The translations under genes were made by a program, and so were the position numbers. Below the pieces are notes generated by a model that saw nothing but the letters and a program-made list of their open reading frames with translations, was not told where the DNA came from and made no database searches. Below, piece after piece: positions 27,476-37,351 of a DNA stretch of 64,000 nt (positions are counted from its first letter, which is position 1; the number at the start of each line of letters is the position of its first letter). Origin of the DNA: Longicatena caecimuris. Its GTDB lineage: Bacteria > Bacillota_I > Bacilli_A > Erysipelotrichales > Erysipelotrichaceae. The stretch is taken from the NCBI RefSeq assembly GCF_004341945.1, contig NZ_SMBP01000002.1:62001-126000 (forward strand), in the 5' to 3' direction.

Positions 27476-28399
27476 ATGAAAGAAGTAACGATTCGCGGAC
27501 AGCGGGTTCCTTCCCTTATGCAAGGTTGTATGCGCATATCCAATCTAAGTGAAACACAGGTGGATGCTTTACTACATTTTGATCTTGAACATGGGATAAA
27601 CTTTTTTGACCATGCTGACATCTATGGTGGAGAAGGTGTTTGTGAAACTATTTTTGGGAATGTGCTGAAAAAACAGCCTGCCTTGCGTGATAAGATGTTT
27701 ATCCAAAGCAAATGTGGTATTCACCGCAGTGAAACCAATCACTATGATTTTTCTAAGGACTATATCATCGAATGTGTGAATAAGAGCTTAGAGCGTCTAC
27801 AGTGTGGATATTTAGATTATTTGTTATTGCATCGTCCTGATGCGTTAATGGAACCTAAAGAAGTTGCTGATGCCTTTGATGCGTTATACAGCAGCGGGAA
27901 AGTACGTCATTTCGGCGTTAGCAATCATAATCCTTATCAAATTGAACTATTAAAAACGGCGCTGCAACAGCCACTTGAAATTAATCAGATGCAGATGAGC
28001 CTTCTGCATACCCCGATGATCGACGCTGGTTTGAATGTAAATACATTTGACTCTCATGGTATTGAACGAGGCGCTATGACCTTGGATTACTGTCGTTTGC
28101 ATGCGATTACCATGCAATGTTGGTCACCTTTCTTATATGGGATGTTTGAAGGCAATTATCTTGATAATCCAAAATTTCCAGAAGTGAATCAGCGGTTACA
28201 GGAATTAGTAGATCATTATCATACAACAAAGGCAGGTATTGCAATTGCCTGGTTACTACGTCATCCTGCGAATATGCAGGTGGTACTTGGTTCATGCAAT
28301 ACCTCACATATCAAAGATATCATCGATGCAAGTGATATCGTATTGACGCGTGAAGAATGGTATTCCCTTTATGTAGCTGCACAAAATCCTTTGCCATAG
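27476..28399 (+). CDS. Aldo/keto reductase (YdhF-like)
   Basis: 307 residues, a (beta/alpha)8 barrel NADPH oxidoreductase. The tetrad is visible: Asp in FFDHADIYGG with Tyr four residues later, Lys in IQSKCGI and His in YLLLHRPD. NADPH-binding pattern VLGSCNTSHIKDIIDA is near the C-terminus. The substrate is unknown. Its start follows a nine-codon ORF that carries the better ribosome site. Confidence 0.92.
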   Translation: MKEVTIRGQRVPSLMQGCMRISNLSETQVDALLHFDLEHGINFFDHADIYGGEGVCETIFGNVLKKQPALRDKMFIQSKCGIHRSETNHYDFSKDYIIECVNKSLERLQCGYLDYLLLHRPDALMEPKEVADAFDALYSSGKVRHFGVSNHNPYQIELLKTALQQPLEINQMQMSLLHTPMIDAGLNVNTFDSHGIERGAMTLDYCRLHAITMQCWSPFLYGMFEGNYLDNPKFPEVNQRLQELVDHYHTTKAGIAIAWLLRHPANMQVVLGSCNTSHIKDIIDASDIVLTREEWYSLYVAAQNPLP

Positions 28400-28446
28400 G
28401 CTTTAGATTTTAAAGCTGAATGGTTGAGAAAATTTATCAAAGAATT

Positions 28447-28476
28447 AGCATATGTACATCACACATATGCTTTTTT
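28447..28476 (+). terminator. Terminator of the aldo/keto reductase gene
   Basis: AGCATATGT and ACATATGCT form a 9-base stem, followed by TTTTTT. Confidence 0.8.
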
Positions 28477-28499
28477 AACAGAAATTTTACATTTAACGA

Positions 28500-28527
28500 T
28501 TGGTTTTTGATGACTTTCCTGTATAAT
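28500..28527 (+). promoter_or_regulatory. Promoter of the DUF368 gene
   Basis: TTGGTT (28500-28505), 16 bases, TATAAT (28522-28527). The predicted transcript start falls at about 28534, which argues against the ATG at 28535 as translation start. Confidence 0.55.
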
Positions 28528-28555
28528 AAAGGTCATGAAAGGCGGTTATAGTAAT

Positions 28556-29437
28556 ATGATTTTAAATTTCATTCGTGGTTTTTGTATGGCATTGGCAGAC
28601 AGTGTTCCTGGCGTATCAGGAGGTACCGTAGCTTTCCTGCTAGGTTTTTATGATAAATTTATTGGTTCTTTAGATGCATTAGTTGCAGGTTCTATGCAAG
28701 AAAAAAAAGAAGCAATCATCTTCTTAATTAAAATTATGGTTGGCTGGGTCGTTGGTTTCTTAATGGCAGTCAGTATTCTTGCGAGTATCTTTGATGCTCA
28801 AATTTATAAAATTAGTTCTCTGTTTATGGGCTTTATCCTTTTTGCCATTCCGATTGTTGTTAAAGAGGAAAGAGCAAATATGAAGTTTAATGCCAGTAGT
28901 ATTATTGCCGGTATTATCGGTATTGCCATTGTCGCATTGATTACATATTTTAATCCGATTGCTGGGCAAGGTAGTACAGTGGATCTAAGCAGTTTAAATA
29001 TATCTTTAATTTTATATGTATTTGTTGCAGCGATGTTTGCTATTTCGGCAATGGTGTTGCCTGGTATTAGTGGTTCTACCTTATTATTGATTTTTGGACT
29101 CTATGTTCCTATTATCAGTGCTGTTAAAGCGGTGATTAGCTTTAACTTAGATTATCTGCCAATCCTGATTGTCTTTGCATTGGGGATCTTAGCGGGAATT
29201 GTTTCAGTAGTGCGGGTTATCAAATGGGCTTTAGATAAACATCGTTCGATTATGATATTTCTAATAATTGGTATGATGATTGGTTCTTTTTATGCCATCA
29301 TCATGGGACCACAAACATTGTCAACACCAAAAGCACCATTGAGTTTTAGTTCCTTTGATATTTTATGGTTTGTAGTTGGTGGACTTATTATCTTTGGTTT
29401 ACAGAAGATGAAGGATGTTACAGAAAAGGCAGAATAA
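28556..29437 (+). CDS. DUF368 (PopT-type) polyprenyl-phosphate transporter
   Basis: 293 residues with about eight membrane helices. The two family repeats are visible: ADSVPGVSGGTVAFLLGFYD near the N-terminus and VLPGISGSTLLLIFGLY in the second half. DUF368 proteins were shown to return undecaprenyl phosphate across the membrane for reuse in wall synthesis. The ATG at 28556 is preferred over 28535 because the promoter -10 box ends 7 bases before the latter and AAAGGCGG lies between the two. Confidence 0.88.
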   Translation: MILNFIRGFCMALADSVPGVSGGTVAFLLGFYDKFIGSLDALVAGSMQEKKEAIIFLIKIMVGWVVGFLMAVSILASIFDAQIYKISSLFMGFILFAIPIVVKEERANMKFNASSIIAGIIGIAIVALITYFNPIAGQGSTVDLSSLNISLILYVFVAAMFAISAMVLPGISGSTLLLIFGLYVPIISAVKAVISFNLDYLPILIVFALGILAGIVSVVRVIKWALDKHRSIMIFLIIGMMIGSFYAIIMGPQTLSTPKAPLSFSSFDILWFVVGGLIIFGLQKMKDVTEKAE

Positions 29438-29450
29438 TACGTTATTATGG

Positions 29451-29483
29451 AAGGTAAATCCAAAGTGGGTTTGCCTTTTTTAT
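29451..29483 (+). terminator. Terminator of the DUF368 gene
   Basis: AAGGTAAATCC and GGGTTTGCCTT pair with small bulges and are followed by TTTTATTTG. It lies just before the trailer end of CRISPR array 1. Confidence 0.7.
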
Positions 29484-29511
29484 TTGTAAATACTTACATA
29501 TAGATATCTGA

Positions 29512-31669
29512 ATTTCTCGTAAGAGGTACGACCGATTATCCTCAACAATTTTTCATCTAAAATCAACAAATTCAACTCACGTACCTAACAAGAGGTACGA
29601 CCAAGACATCACCTCGATGGTGTCCGTCGAAAGAATTTCAACTCACGTACCTCACAAGAGGTACGACCGTCAAAGGTAACAAATAAGTTATCACTTGGAC
29701 ATTTCAACTCACGTACCTCACAAGAGGTACGACTTTGGACTCAATATGCACTTTACATATATGACTGATTTCAACTCACGTACCTCACAAGAGGTACGAC
29801 CATCATCCTGAAAAAATCATCATTTCCACGAACATTTCAACTCACGTACCTCACAAGAGGTACGACGCATACAATGATGTACATCCCATATCATCTCCGA
29901 TTTCAACTCACGTACCTCACAAGAGGTATGACTCCTACACAATTGGTGCTGGTGCCTCTGTAAAAATTTCAACTCACGTACTCACAAGAGGTACGACGGT
30001 GATGTTGTCAAAGAAAAGAAGACATTAACTATTATTTCAACTCACGTACCTCACAAGAGGTACGACCTCTGCTAAACGTTCTATTAGTTGTACTATATCC
30101 ATTTCAACTCACGTACCTCACAAGAGGTACGACGCGAAGTTCACAACTGCAATAAACAAATTTCCTATATTTCAACTCACGTACCTCACAAGAGGTACGA
30201 CAAAGATTAATCATGCTAGCTCAAATATTAAAAAAATTTCAACTCACGTACCTCACAAGAGGTACGACAGAAGCAAAACCGAAAGCGGCCAAAACAGACA
30301 AATTTCAACTCACGTACCTCACAAGAGGTACGACGGAGCATCAGAGGACGATATGAAGCTCCTACTTATATTTCAACTCACGTACCTCACAAGAGGTACG
30401 ACGAGATATTGCCCTTATAAAATGATGGAGGTTGATATTTCAACTCACGTACCTCACAAGAGGTACGACTGCAGCATCATTATCGAAGATGGTTATGTGA
30501 AAATTTCAACTCACGTACCTCACAAGAGGTACGACGTTGCACCTACACCAGCAATAGCATTTGTTTTTTATTTCAACTCACGTACCTCACAAGAGGTACG
30601 ACGGAGAAGTCGATTTCGCTGATGAATTTAAGGATATTTCAACTCACGTACCTCACAAGAGGTACGACCTCTTTTGCAAGATCACAGAGAGCACTCTTGA
30701 ATATTTCAACTCACGTACCTCACAAGAGGTACGACAACATAATCCATTTTAAGAGCATATGAAAATATATTTCAACTCACGTACCTCACAAGAGGTACGA
30801 CCTAGAGTATTCAAAAGTTCCAAAAGCATTAAAAATTTCAACTCACGTACCTCACAAGAGGTACGACAACTCCGCACCAGAAACACTAGATACGTTAGCA
30901 ATTTCAACTCACGTACCTCACAAGAGGTACGACTACAGTTGATCAGAAACTAAAATTCTTTGATAAAATTTCAACTCACGTACCTCACAAGAGGTACGAC
31001 CCAAAGCGGCTGGGGCAAGGGCATCATATATGATTATTTCAACTCACGTACCTCACAAGAGGTACGACATTTCGCCATCCTGAAACCGCACCAGCTAAAT
31101 CAATTTCAACTCACGTACCTCACAAGAGGTACGACAAAGGATCTGATAAATGGTCACATACAAATAAAAATTTCAACTCACGTACCTCACAAGAGGTACG
31201 ACAAACTTTTCATTTATTTCAATTCCTATAAAATTATTTCAACTCACGTACCTCACAAGAGGTACGACTACAGTGTACCAGCTGTTTTAGTAAAAGGGCT
31301 CATTTCAACTCACGTACCTCACAAGAGGTACGACGCGAAGTTCACAACTGCAATAAACAAATTTCCTATATTTCAACTCACGTACCTCACAAGAGGTACG
31401 ACATATTAAATCACTAAAAGAAAAAGAGAAATCACAATTTCAACTCACGTACCTCACAAGAGGTACGACAAAACGATTAAGCAATCATTATCCACCTTTA
31501 TTATTTCAACTCACGTACCTCACAAGAGGTACGACACTTGTACCTGTTACGTTGAATAATTTAGCAATAATTTCAACTCACGTACCTCACAAGAGGTACG
31601 ACCACAAAAATATCATATTCCTTTCATTTTTTGATAATTTCAACTCACGTACCTCACAAGAGGTACGAC
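29512..31669 (-). CRISPR. Type I-C CRISPR array 1: 32 full repeats plus one truncated
   Basis: Repeats are 33 bp, on the plus strand starting ATTTCAACTCAC and ending AAGAGGTACGAC, with GTACCTC/GAGGTAC able to pair; spacers are 32-37 bp and the period is about 67. In the canonical I-C sense (minus strand) the repeat starts GTCG and ends with the handle TGAGTTGAAAT, so transcription runs from the cas2 side. The far end is degenerate: a 21-bp repeat with an internal deletion (29512-29532), then variants at 29569, 29900 (one base) and 29966 (one base lost). The spacers at 30134-30168 and 31335-31369 are identical. Confidence 0.99.
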
Positions 31670-31783
31670 AGCAAATATTGCTTTTAATCTTGACATTAGT
31701 AACAACATTTGCATTAAATTAACATTAAAATTGAATTTCTATCAAATAAAAGCATAAAAACCCAATTAAAATAATCAAAAATA
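31670..31783 (-). promoter_or_regulatory. Leader of CRISPR array 1
   Basis: AT-rich 114 bp between the first repeat and the cas2-side hairpin. On the minus strand the junction reads ATTTGCT directly before GTCG, and TTAATGTTAA lies further upstream. Both words recur in the leader of array 2. Confidence 0.75.
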
Positions 31784-31828
31784 GGTGCGAATGTCCTAAG
31801 AAATTTATGTTAGCTTTACATTCGCACC
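31784..31828 (-). terminator. 45-nt hairpin between cas2 and the array 1 leader
   Basis: GGTGCGAATGT and ACATTCGCACC pair, and the minus strand continues TATTTTTGATT, so it can end the cas transcript. A 45-nt element with the same 9-base ends and the word TAGGA near one arm flanks the leader of array 2 (44954-44998). Confidence 0.7.
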
Positions 31829-31833
31829 AACAT

Positions 31834-32124
31834 TTAAAAAATCAAAGGTTCCGTAACAACGAATGATGGTTTTGCTCCTATATGAATAATCTTATTTTTA
31901 TAATTATTCCCTAAAAGATAGAATCGTAGGCTGTCTTTACTTTCATCGATTTCATTAGATAATATATGCTGCAATTCAACATATTCTTTTTGATTCACAT
32001 TGCATTCAAACACTGAATTCTGTACTCGCAATCCATAATTCAAACAATGCTTAGCTACCTTCCTTAAACGTTTTCTTCCAGCTTTATCCTCTGTATTCAC
32101 ATCATATGTTATTAATACCATCAT
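31834..32124 (-). CDS. cas2: Cas2 endoribonuclease/adaptation subunit
   Basis: 96 residues from MMVLITYDVNT; an ATG at 32130 shares its A with the cas1 stop (TGATG) and is an alternative start. The I-C Cas2 pattern is clear: ITYDVNTEDKAGRKRLRKVA with the conserved Asp, then NYGLRVQNSVFEC. It forms the spacer-integration complex with Cas1. Last gene of the cas operon, just before the array leader. Confidence 0.97.
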   Translation of the reverse strand: MMVLITYDVNTEDKAGRKRLRKVAKHCLNYGLRVQNSVFECNVNQKEYVELQHILSNEIDESKDSLRFYLLGNNYKNKIIHIGAKPSFVVTEPLIF

Positions 32125-32129
32125 AATCA

Positions 32130-33161
32130 TCACTTCCACAAAAATGGTGCATATTCATCTAAATCACCTCTTAAGTACCGAGCTAATAATTGTGCTTGTA
32201 CAAAAGGCACCATACCCCATTCAATTTTTTCTTTTAGATAAGGATGTGTAATCTGTTCGTTTTTCTTGTTTTGCCAAGTTGCCAGAAATATTCGTCTACC
32301 TTCTTTATTTAAAAGAACAGCATTATTTTCTTTCTTTATAAAATGAGCACTTGTTAAAATTTTCTTATTTATAAGTGTTATAACGAATCTGTCTACCATG
32401 ATAGCTCTTAATTCTTCCATAAGATCTAAGGCTAATGAAATTCTGCCAGGTCGATCTTGATGTAAAAAACCAACATAAGCATCTAACCCAACACTTTCAC
32501 ATGCGGAAGCACAATCATGAGATAACAATGTATAACCAAAAGAGAGTAATGCATTTACGTTATCTTCTGGCGGTCTTTTATTTCTGCCATGAAAGAAAAA
32601 TACATCTTTTTGCTGTAATATGAGTTCATCTAATACACCAAAATAGGCAACAGCAGCTTTTCCTTCAAAGCCCAATAACATTTTATGATCATTTGCACTT
32701 TGTAAATCGCACAAACATTCCTGCATGATGGAAGCAGCATTTTTAATAGCATTAACATCCACACGCATCGCGTGATCACGCACTACCCTAGCTAATACCC
32801 ACTTTGCATTATATATCTTTCCTATCAACATATTTTTCGCGATGGCAAGACTTTCCATCTCTGAATCAGATATCCGATATTGTTTTTTTCGCAATACCAC
32901 ATTACCGTATTGCTCACCATTTACTCTAGCTAAAAAGCGTCCATGTGAACTCAAAAAAGTCAATGCAATATTTCTTTGAGCACAAGCGTGCATTAAGCCT
33001 GGGCTTGCCCCTGCATAACCAAAAGTGATAATTCCTTCTAAATTATGAAAAGGTATACGTTTTTCTTTATCATCACCTATTTGTATCTTTACCGTTTCAC
33101 CATCTAGCGATAAATAGGCATCTGGTGACGTAATATATAAAATATTATTTAATTTTTTCAT
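32130..33161 (-). CDS. cas1: Cas1 integrase, type I-C
   Basis: 343 residues from MKKLNNILYI at 33161, chosen because GAGGAA lies about 8 bases upstream; it overlaps cas4 by 17 bases. Conserved metal-site blocks are GFEGKAAVAYF (Glu), YVGFLHQDRPGR (His) and ALDLMEELRAIMVDR (Asp/Glu). It integrates prespacers at the leader end with Cas2. Confidence 0.97.
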   Translation of the reverse strand: MKKLNNILYITSPDAYLSLDGETVKIQIGDDKEKRIPFHNLEGIITFGYAGASPGLMHACAQRNIALTFLSSHGRFLARVNGEQYGNVVLRKKQYRISDSEMESLAIAKNMLIGKIYNAKWVLARVVRDHAMRVDVNAIKNAASIMQECLCDLQSANDHKMLLGFEGKAAVAYFGVLDELILQQKDVFFFHGRNKRPPEDNVNALLSFGYTLLSHDCASACESVGLDAYVGFLHQDRPGRISLALDLMEELRAIMVDRFVITLINKKILTSAHFIKKENNAVLLNKEGRRIFLATWQNKKNEQITHPYLKEKIEWGMVPFVQAQLLARYLRGDLDEYAPFLWK

Positions 33162-33828
33162 CTTCTGCTTCCTCATGCAATTTTCTCTTGATGTAGGTAT
33201 TCACTGATTCTTTATTAGCTATCTCAGGCAGACAAATGTTTTGTAAGGAACATCGTTTGCATTTTGCTGAAGGTTTTACTTTAGGTGTATAAGATTTTTC
33301 ATAATATGCATGCATCTCTTGAAATGCGCTTTCTACTTGTTTCCGTAATGCTTCTGAAAACTCCACTTCTTCTCTCCTAGCAATTTCATGATAAAACAAA
33401 TATCCTTTGTCAATATTGCAATCAAACATTTCTTCTAAAGCGATTGCCTGTGTACATAATTGCAAACGATCCATTTCAGTTGTTTTAGGTTTTCCTTTTT
33501 TATATTCCACAGGATAAGGTTTCCATGTGCCTTCCCTATTGAATAATTTTACCCCTTGCTTATCTTTATGAAATTCCACCACATCACAAAATCCATGTGC
33601 TTTTAATGCATAAGAGTGCACTTCTAAACTTCTTGTGATTAAGATATCTCCTCTTTTTTCAGTAAATGATCCATCGTGGGCATGTTCATGAACTATCGAT
33701 CCTAAAACTGTTAAATCGTTATCTTCCCACTCTTTTTCAATGTGTATTAATGCCCACTGTCTACGACAAAAGGAAAAGTGCTGAATACCTGCTATATCAA
33801 GGAAATCTACATCTTCCCATTTATTCAT
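33145..33828 (-). CDS. cas4: Cas4 RecB-family exonuclease
   Basis: 227 residues. The Fe-S cysteines are present: one in FCRRQWALIHIE near residue 21 and three in CKRCSLQNICLP at about 190-201. Nuclease residues are VHEHAHDG (His), CDVVEFHKD (Asp) and VEYKKGKPK (Glu, Lys). Cas4 trims prespacers and checks the PAM in I-C. It overlaps both neighbours by a few bases. Confidence 0.97.
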   Translation of the reverse strand: MNKWEDVDFLDIAGIQHFSFCRRQWALIHIEKEWEDNDLTVLGSIVHEHAHDGSFTEKRGDILITRSLEVHSYALKAHGFCDVVEFHKDKQGVKLFNREGTWKPYPVEYKKGKPKTTEMDRLQLCTQAIALEEMFDCNIDKGYLFYHEIARREEVEFSEALRKQVESAFQEMHAYYEKSYTPKVKPSAKCKRCSLQNICLPEIANKESVNTYIKRKLHEEAEDEKIK

Positions 33829-34672
33829 AAGTTTCAGGTTTTAAATCAGGATAATCTTCCGTATAAATTTCATAATCATTTATATCAGAAGACATGCTTT
33901 TCTTGACATCTATCTTTAAAGTACGATGAACCTTTGCAGATGAATATTGGCCATTTGCACAATTATGCTTCCACCAAAACATCTTTAGCACTTCCATACT
34001 ACCATCAGGACGTGCAGCAGAACAATCATTTTCAAATAATGTACGCAGTGCCTCCTTAATAACCTCAGCATCTTCTTCGCTAAAGCCTGTCTTTTCTGCT
34101 AATTGACAATTAATACTTCCCTTAAATACATAAATACCAAAATCTACACGATGCTTTGTCCCCATGGTGTCTGAGCTTTTCTTATCACCACTTTCACCAT
34201 TTACGCTCTTTGTAATCTGCAATTCAGATACTTCCGCCGGTTCAATGCTATATGCTGATTGTACAGATACTGGACCTCTAACACTGACACTGACGCCAGC
34301 TGTTGAACCTTTTTCTTTAAAGGCAAATACTTGCCCAAAACTTCGTACATCTAGCCATGATTTACATGCAGCTTCTGCATAAAGTCCTCTATTCTTAGCT
34401 TTCTTTGCAGCTACGACTTGCTCATTATTATCGGCTCTTTCTTTTAAACTATCATATCCATCTGTTGCTCTATCTTCAGATTGTACAAAAATATCGTATC
34501 CCATATCTTGCATACGATTTCTGATTTTTCTTTTAATACAAACATCAGATACTTCTCCATACCCATCTAAGGTCGTTCTTGGACGGTTTCCATTTAATGG
34601 ATCACCATTAGGATTCGCATAGCGAACAGAAAATACTACTGCAAAATCAATCTTGTTTTTTAAGGTACTCAT
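33821..34672 (-). CDS. cas7c: Cas7c (Csd2) Cascade backbone protein
   Basis: 283 residues from MSTLKNKIDFAVVF at 34672 (GCGAGG 9-10 bases upstream, inside the end of cas8c). Csd2 signature FSVRYANPNGDPLNGNRPR is near the N-terminus and VRGPVSVQSAYSIEP in the middle. Several copies coat the crRNA spacer. One base separates it from the cas8c stop. Confidence 0.96.
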   Translation of the reverse strand: MSTLKNKIDFAVVFSVRYANPNGDPLNGNRPRTTLDGYGEVSDVCIKRKIRNRMQDMGYDIFVQSEDRATDGYDSLKERADNNEQVVAAKKAKNRGLYAEAACKSWLDVRSFGQVFAFKEKGSTAGVSVSVRGPVSVQSAYSIEPAEVSELQITKSVNGESGDKKSSDTMGTKHRVDFGIYVFKGSINCQLAEKTGFSEEDAEVIKEALRTLFENDCSAARPDGSMEVLKMFWWKHNCANGQYSSAKVHRTLKIDVKKSMSSDINDYEIYTEDYPDLKPETYE

Positions 34673-34673
34673 A

Positions 34674-36611
34674 TTATTTATCCTCGCTTTCTTCTTGTTT
34701 ATTTGTTTTATATCGCAATTCATCAAGCTGTGCGCAATAGCTTAAAATAAAACATTTGTCTAATGCACCATCCAACTGATATTTCTCTTCATTCAGTAGT
34801 GTGTTAGCCAGTTCATTCATTTCTTTGTTCAAGACTTTAAAACGATAATTTTTATTCTTTCTTAACCTTACCTGGTAAGGTTGTAATCTTAGATAAAGTT
34901 GTTCCCAAGTTTCTAAAGGTCTTAGCTGAAAGCGTCGCATATAGCGTTCCGCATTAGTTTCTCTATCTCTTACGCCCATAGTTTCTAAAGCTTCTTTTTC
35001 TACTTCTTGCGCATAAGCAAGTAAGCGTCCCCATAAATAACTAATATCCTTTTTTTGTTTATCTAGTCCCATGATCCAGGCCTCCTTTTCTGACGCTATA
35101 TCATTCAGATATTTTCTTATAACAGCACAACCGATATGTAAATCAGCATCATATTCTCCACTTGACATAGTATAGGGTTTATATAAGCGTTGGCAAATAT
35201 GATCCACTAATGCATAAGGCAGTTTACGTCCATCCATGATACAGCTTAATAATTCCTTTGTTGTTGCTTTTTCTATTTCTTTTTTAACGCTATTACCATA
35301 TGCGCAATGGATAATACTCTTAATCGAAGGCGTGCCGGTGTAACGTATACGTTGGTAGATTTCTTTCCCTTTTGCATCCATATGTTTTTCAAAACGAATA
35401 ACATTTTGCCATGCACAGGATGCATACCACTTGCCTATACGTTGTAAGAAAGCAGAGCCTTTTAATTCACTGTAATACGAAATTGAAAGTCTTCCTGTAG
35501 TGGCAGAATCTAAAGCCATAATGACAACATCTTCATCTGGATCTTGAAATCTTTTGGTATAGTATCCTGATAATGCTTTATTTAATGCAAACGCATAATC
35601 TTCCTGTATATCTATTTTAATCTCATTTCCATCATCAAAATCAAAGATATTGTCTAGTGGGTTGATAAGCTCAACTTTTCTTAATCCCCATGCAACGATG
35701 GCTAATTCACCAGAACCATATAGCTTTCCTTGACGTTCAATCAGCCATTTCAAGGCATTATGTATTTTCTGGGATGCTTCATAGCCAATACCTGCACATT
35801 GTGCACTATCAGTTAATAGTCCTAAGTAAGTGAAATTGGTTGTATCATTTGATGATATCAATTTCGCTTTATCAGCAACATTGCGTATCTTATTAGGATG
35901 TTTTGTAGATAGTGAGGTATTTTCCCCACTAATATAGCAAAGCCCTTTTTTTTCAATCATCGGTTCATAGTATGCAGAAAAAGACTTTATTAAATCTGCT
36001 TCCATCCATAGTTTATGAAAGTGCTCATCTTCATCCTCTACAATAAAACGAAGTACTGCACTGCTCTGTTCTGTTACTAAATTGAAGATATCAATGCTAT
36101 CTGTGTCAATCATACGTTTTTTGCTAAGTCTTCCATTCTCATCAACAATCAGAATGCCTTGCTCTACAAGATCATGCAACAATGTTCCTTTATCCAAATA
36201 TGTATAAAGCGTTTCTAAAAGTAATGTTCCCGGTTTTCCTTGTGCCGATTGGATCCATGCCTGCAGTTGTTGCATATAAATCGCATGGCTATCATAAAGC
36301 TTTTTTTCATCCGAATATTGTGCAAGATTTTTTGCCATGAAATAAAGCTTATCAAACAGTGGGTGGGGAACCTTGTTGGCATCCTTACCCGAACGACATG
36401 AAGAATCGATGGTACTTGGTATCATTGTTTTCGCATCCGCTTTCTGAATAAGTTCTGCTTGTATACTGCCATCATGAAACAACGTACATTCGATATGTGC
36501 ACTTACGGTTGTATAACCAATTGGTAATAATATCCGATGATTATTATCGGCAATTCCTACCTTATCCAAACAATTATCATAAGTTTCACATAGCTTTACC
36601 GCCCAGCTCAT
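34674..36611 (-). CDS. cas8c: Cas8c (Csd1) large subunit
   Basis: 645 residues, somewhat longer than the usual 580-600. Csd1-like blocks are VADKAKLISSNDTTNFTYLG and SATTGRLSISYYSELKGSAF. In I-C it recognises the PAM, and an internal start gives the small subunit (Cas11c); Met codons in the C-terminal third could serve. The start overlaps the cas5c stop by 4 bases. Confidence 0.95.
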   Translation of the reverse strand: MSWAVKLCETYDNCLDKVGIADNNHRILLPIGYTTVSAHIECTLFHDGSIQAELIQKADAKTMIPSTIDSSCRSGKDANKVPHPLFDKLYFMAKNLAQYSDEKKLYDSHAIYMQQLQAWIQSAQGKPGTLLLETLYTYLDKGTLLHDLVEQGILIVDENGRLSKKRMIDTDSIDIFNLVTEQSSAVLRFIVEDEDEHFHKLWMEADLIKSFSAYYEPMIEKKGLCYISGENTSLSTKHPNKIRNVADKAKLISSNDTTNFTYLGLLTDSAQCAGIGYEASQKIHNALKWLIERQGKLYGSGELAIVAWGLRKVELINPLDNIFDFDDGNEIKIDIQEDYAFALNKALSGYYTKRFQDPDEDVVIMALDSATTGRLSISYYSELKGSAFLQRIGKWYASCAWQNVIRFEKHMDAKGKEIYQRIRYTGTPSIKSIIHCAYGNSVKKEIEKATTKELLSCIMDGRKLPYALVDHICQRLYKPYTMSSGEYDADLHIGCAVIRKYLNDIASEKEAWIMGLDKQKKDISYLWGRLLAYAQEVEKEALETMGVRDRETNAERYMRRFQLRPLETWEQLYLRLQPYQVRLRKNKNYRFKVLNKEMNELANTLLNEEKYQLDGALDKCFILSYCAQLDELRYKTNKQEESEDK

Positions 36612-37333
36612 ACCTCATCACCATCCTTTAAGAAGGAAAAATTCTGACCGGGAATGAACAGCTTTTCTTCTTTCATAACACGCAAATCATTTTGAATAGG
36701 ACAATCCTGTTGTTGCGGGAATTCAATAATGCCATGCTTCATCTGTGGATAGAAGAACAGCGCTCTTAATTTCTCATCCGCACTTTGCTCCGGATATTGA
36801 TAACTATGAAACATTAAGCCAAACGTCATGGCCGCAACATCATCGTAAGCTGAGCTTCCTTCTCCAAATATGCATGGTTTTACTTCTGCAACACATTCTC
36901 TGGTACCAAGAAATACATCACGCTTGCCACCTTTTTCCAGCATACGTTTAGCAATTTGATAATGTTTATCTTCGTTGCGATCTTGTTTCAAATCGGGACG
37001 ATTTTCATTCCATACAAAATGTGCTTCAATCTGATACTCTACATCATACAAATAGGTGTAAAGGGATAGCGAATTCCCTTGCGATTTGCTGATGGCACCA
37101 TCATAAACCAAAGGCCGCATTCCTTTTGCTTCTGTTTGAATTTGTTTCATCACACGACACTTATCGATAATCCATTCGATAGTTGGCTTCCAATATATTG
37201 CTTCTACAATACCTCGTAAAGCACCATAGGTTGGAATTTGATATGACATCTTTTCTCCGCCCATACGTGTGATAGGATCCGTAAATAATGCATATCGTCC
37301 CTGCACTTTAAATTGAATTTTATTTTCTTTCAT
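36608..37333 (-). CDS. cas5c: Cas5c (Cas5d) crRNA-processing subunit
   Basis: 241 residues. The N-terminal RRM-like part has RYALFTDPITRMGGEKMSY and PTYGALRGIVEAIYWKP, typical of Cas5d. In I-C this protein, not Cas6, cuts the repeat at the base of its hairpin and leaves the 11-nt 5' handle. It must recognise the TGAGTTGAAAT handle found in both arrays and in the pseudo-repeat at 40175-40228. Confidence 0.95.
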   Translation of the reverse strand: MKENKIQFKVQGRYALFTDPITRMGGEKMSYQIPTYGALRGIVEAIYWKPTIEWIIDKCRVMKQIQTEAKGMRPLVYDGAISKSQGNSLSLYTYLYDVEYQIEAHFVWNENRPDLKQDRNEDKHYQIAKRMLEKGGKRDVFLGTRECVAEVKPCIFGEGSSAYDDVAAMTFGLMFHSYQYPEQSADEKLRALFFYPQMKHGIIEFPQQQDCPIQNDLRVMKEEKLFIPGQNFSFLKDGDEV

Positions 37334-37351
37334 ATTTCATCACTCCTTTCT

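Noticed and set aside
30353-31409. Several long open frames on the plus strand with repeated ISTHVPHKRYD or FNSRTSQEVR segments
   Set aside because: They are translations of the CRISPR repeats and spacers of array 1, without ribosome sites.
29512-31669. Self-targeting spacers in array 1
   Set aside because: By eye I found no spacer matching another part of the window. A full search against the whole genome would be needed to claim either way.
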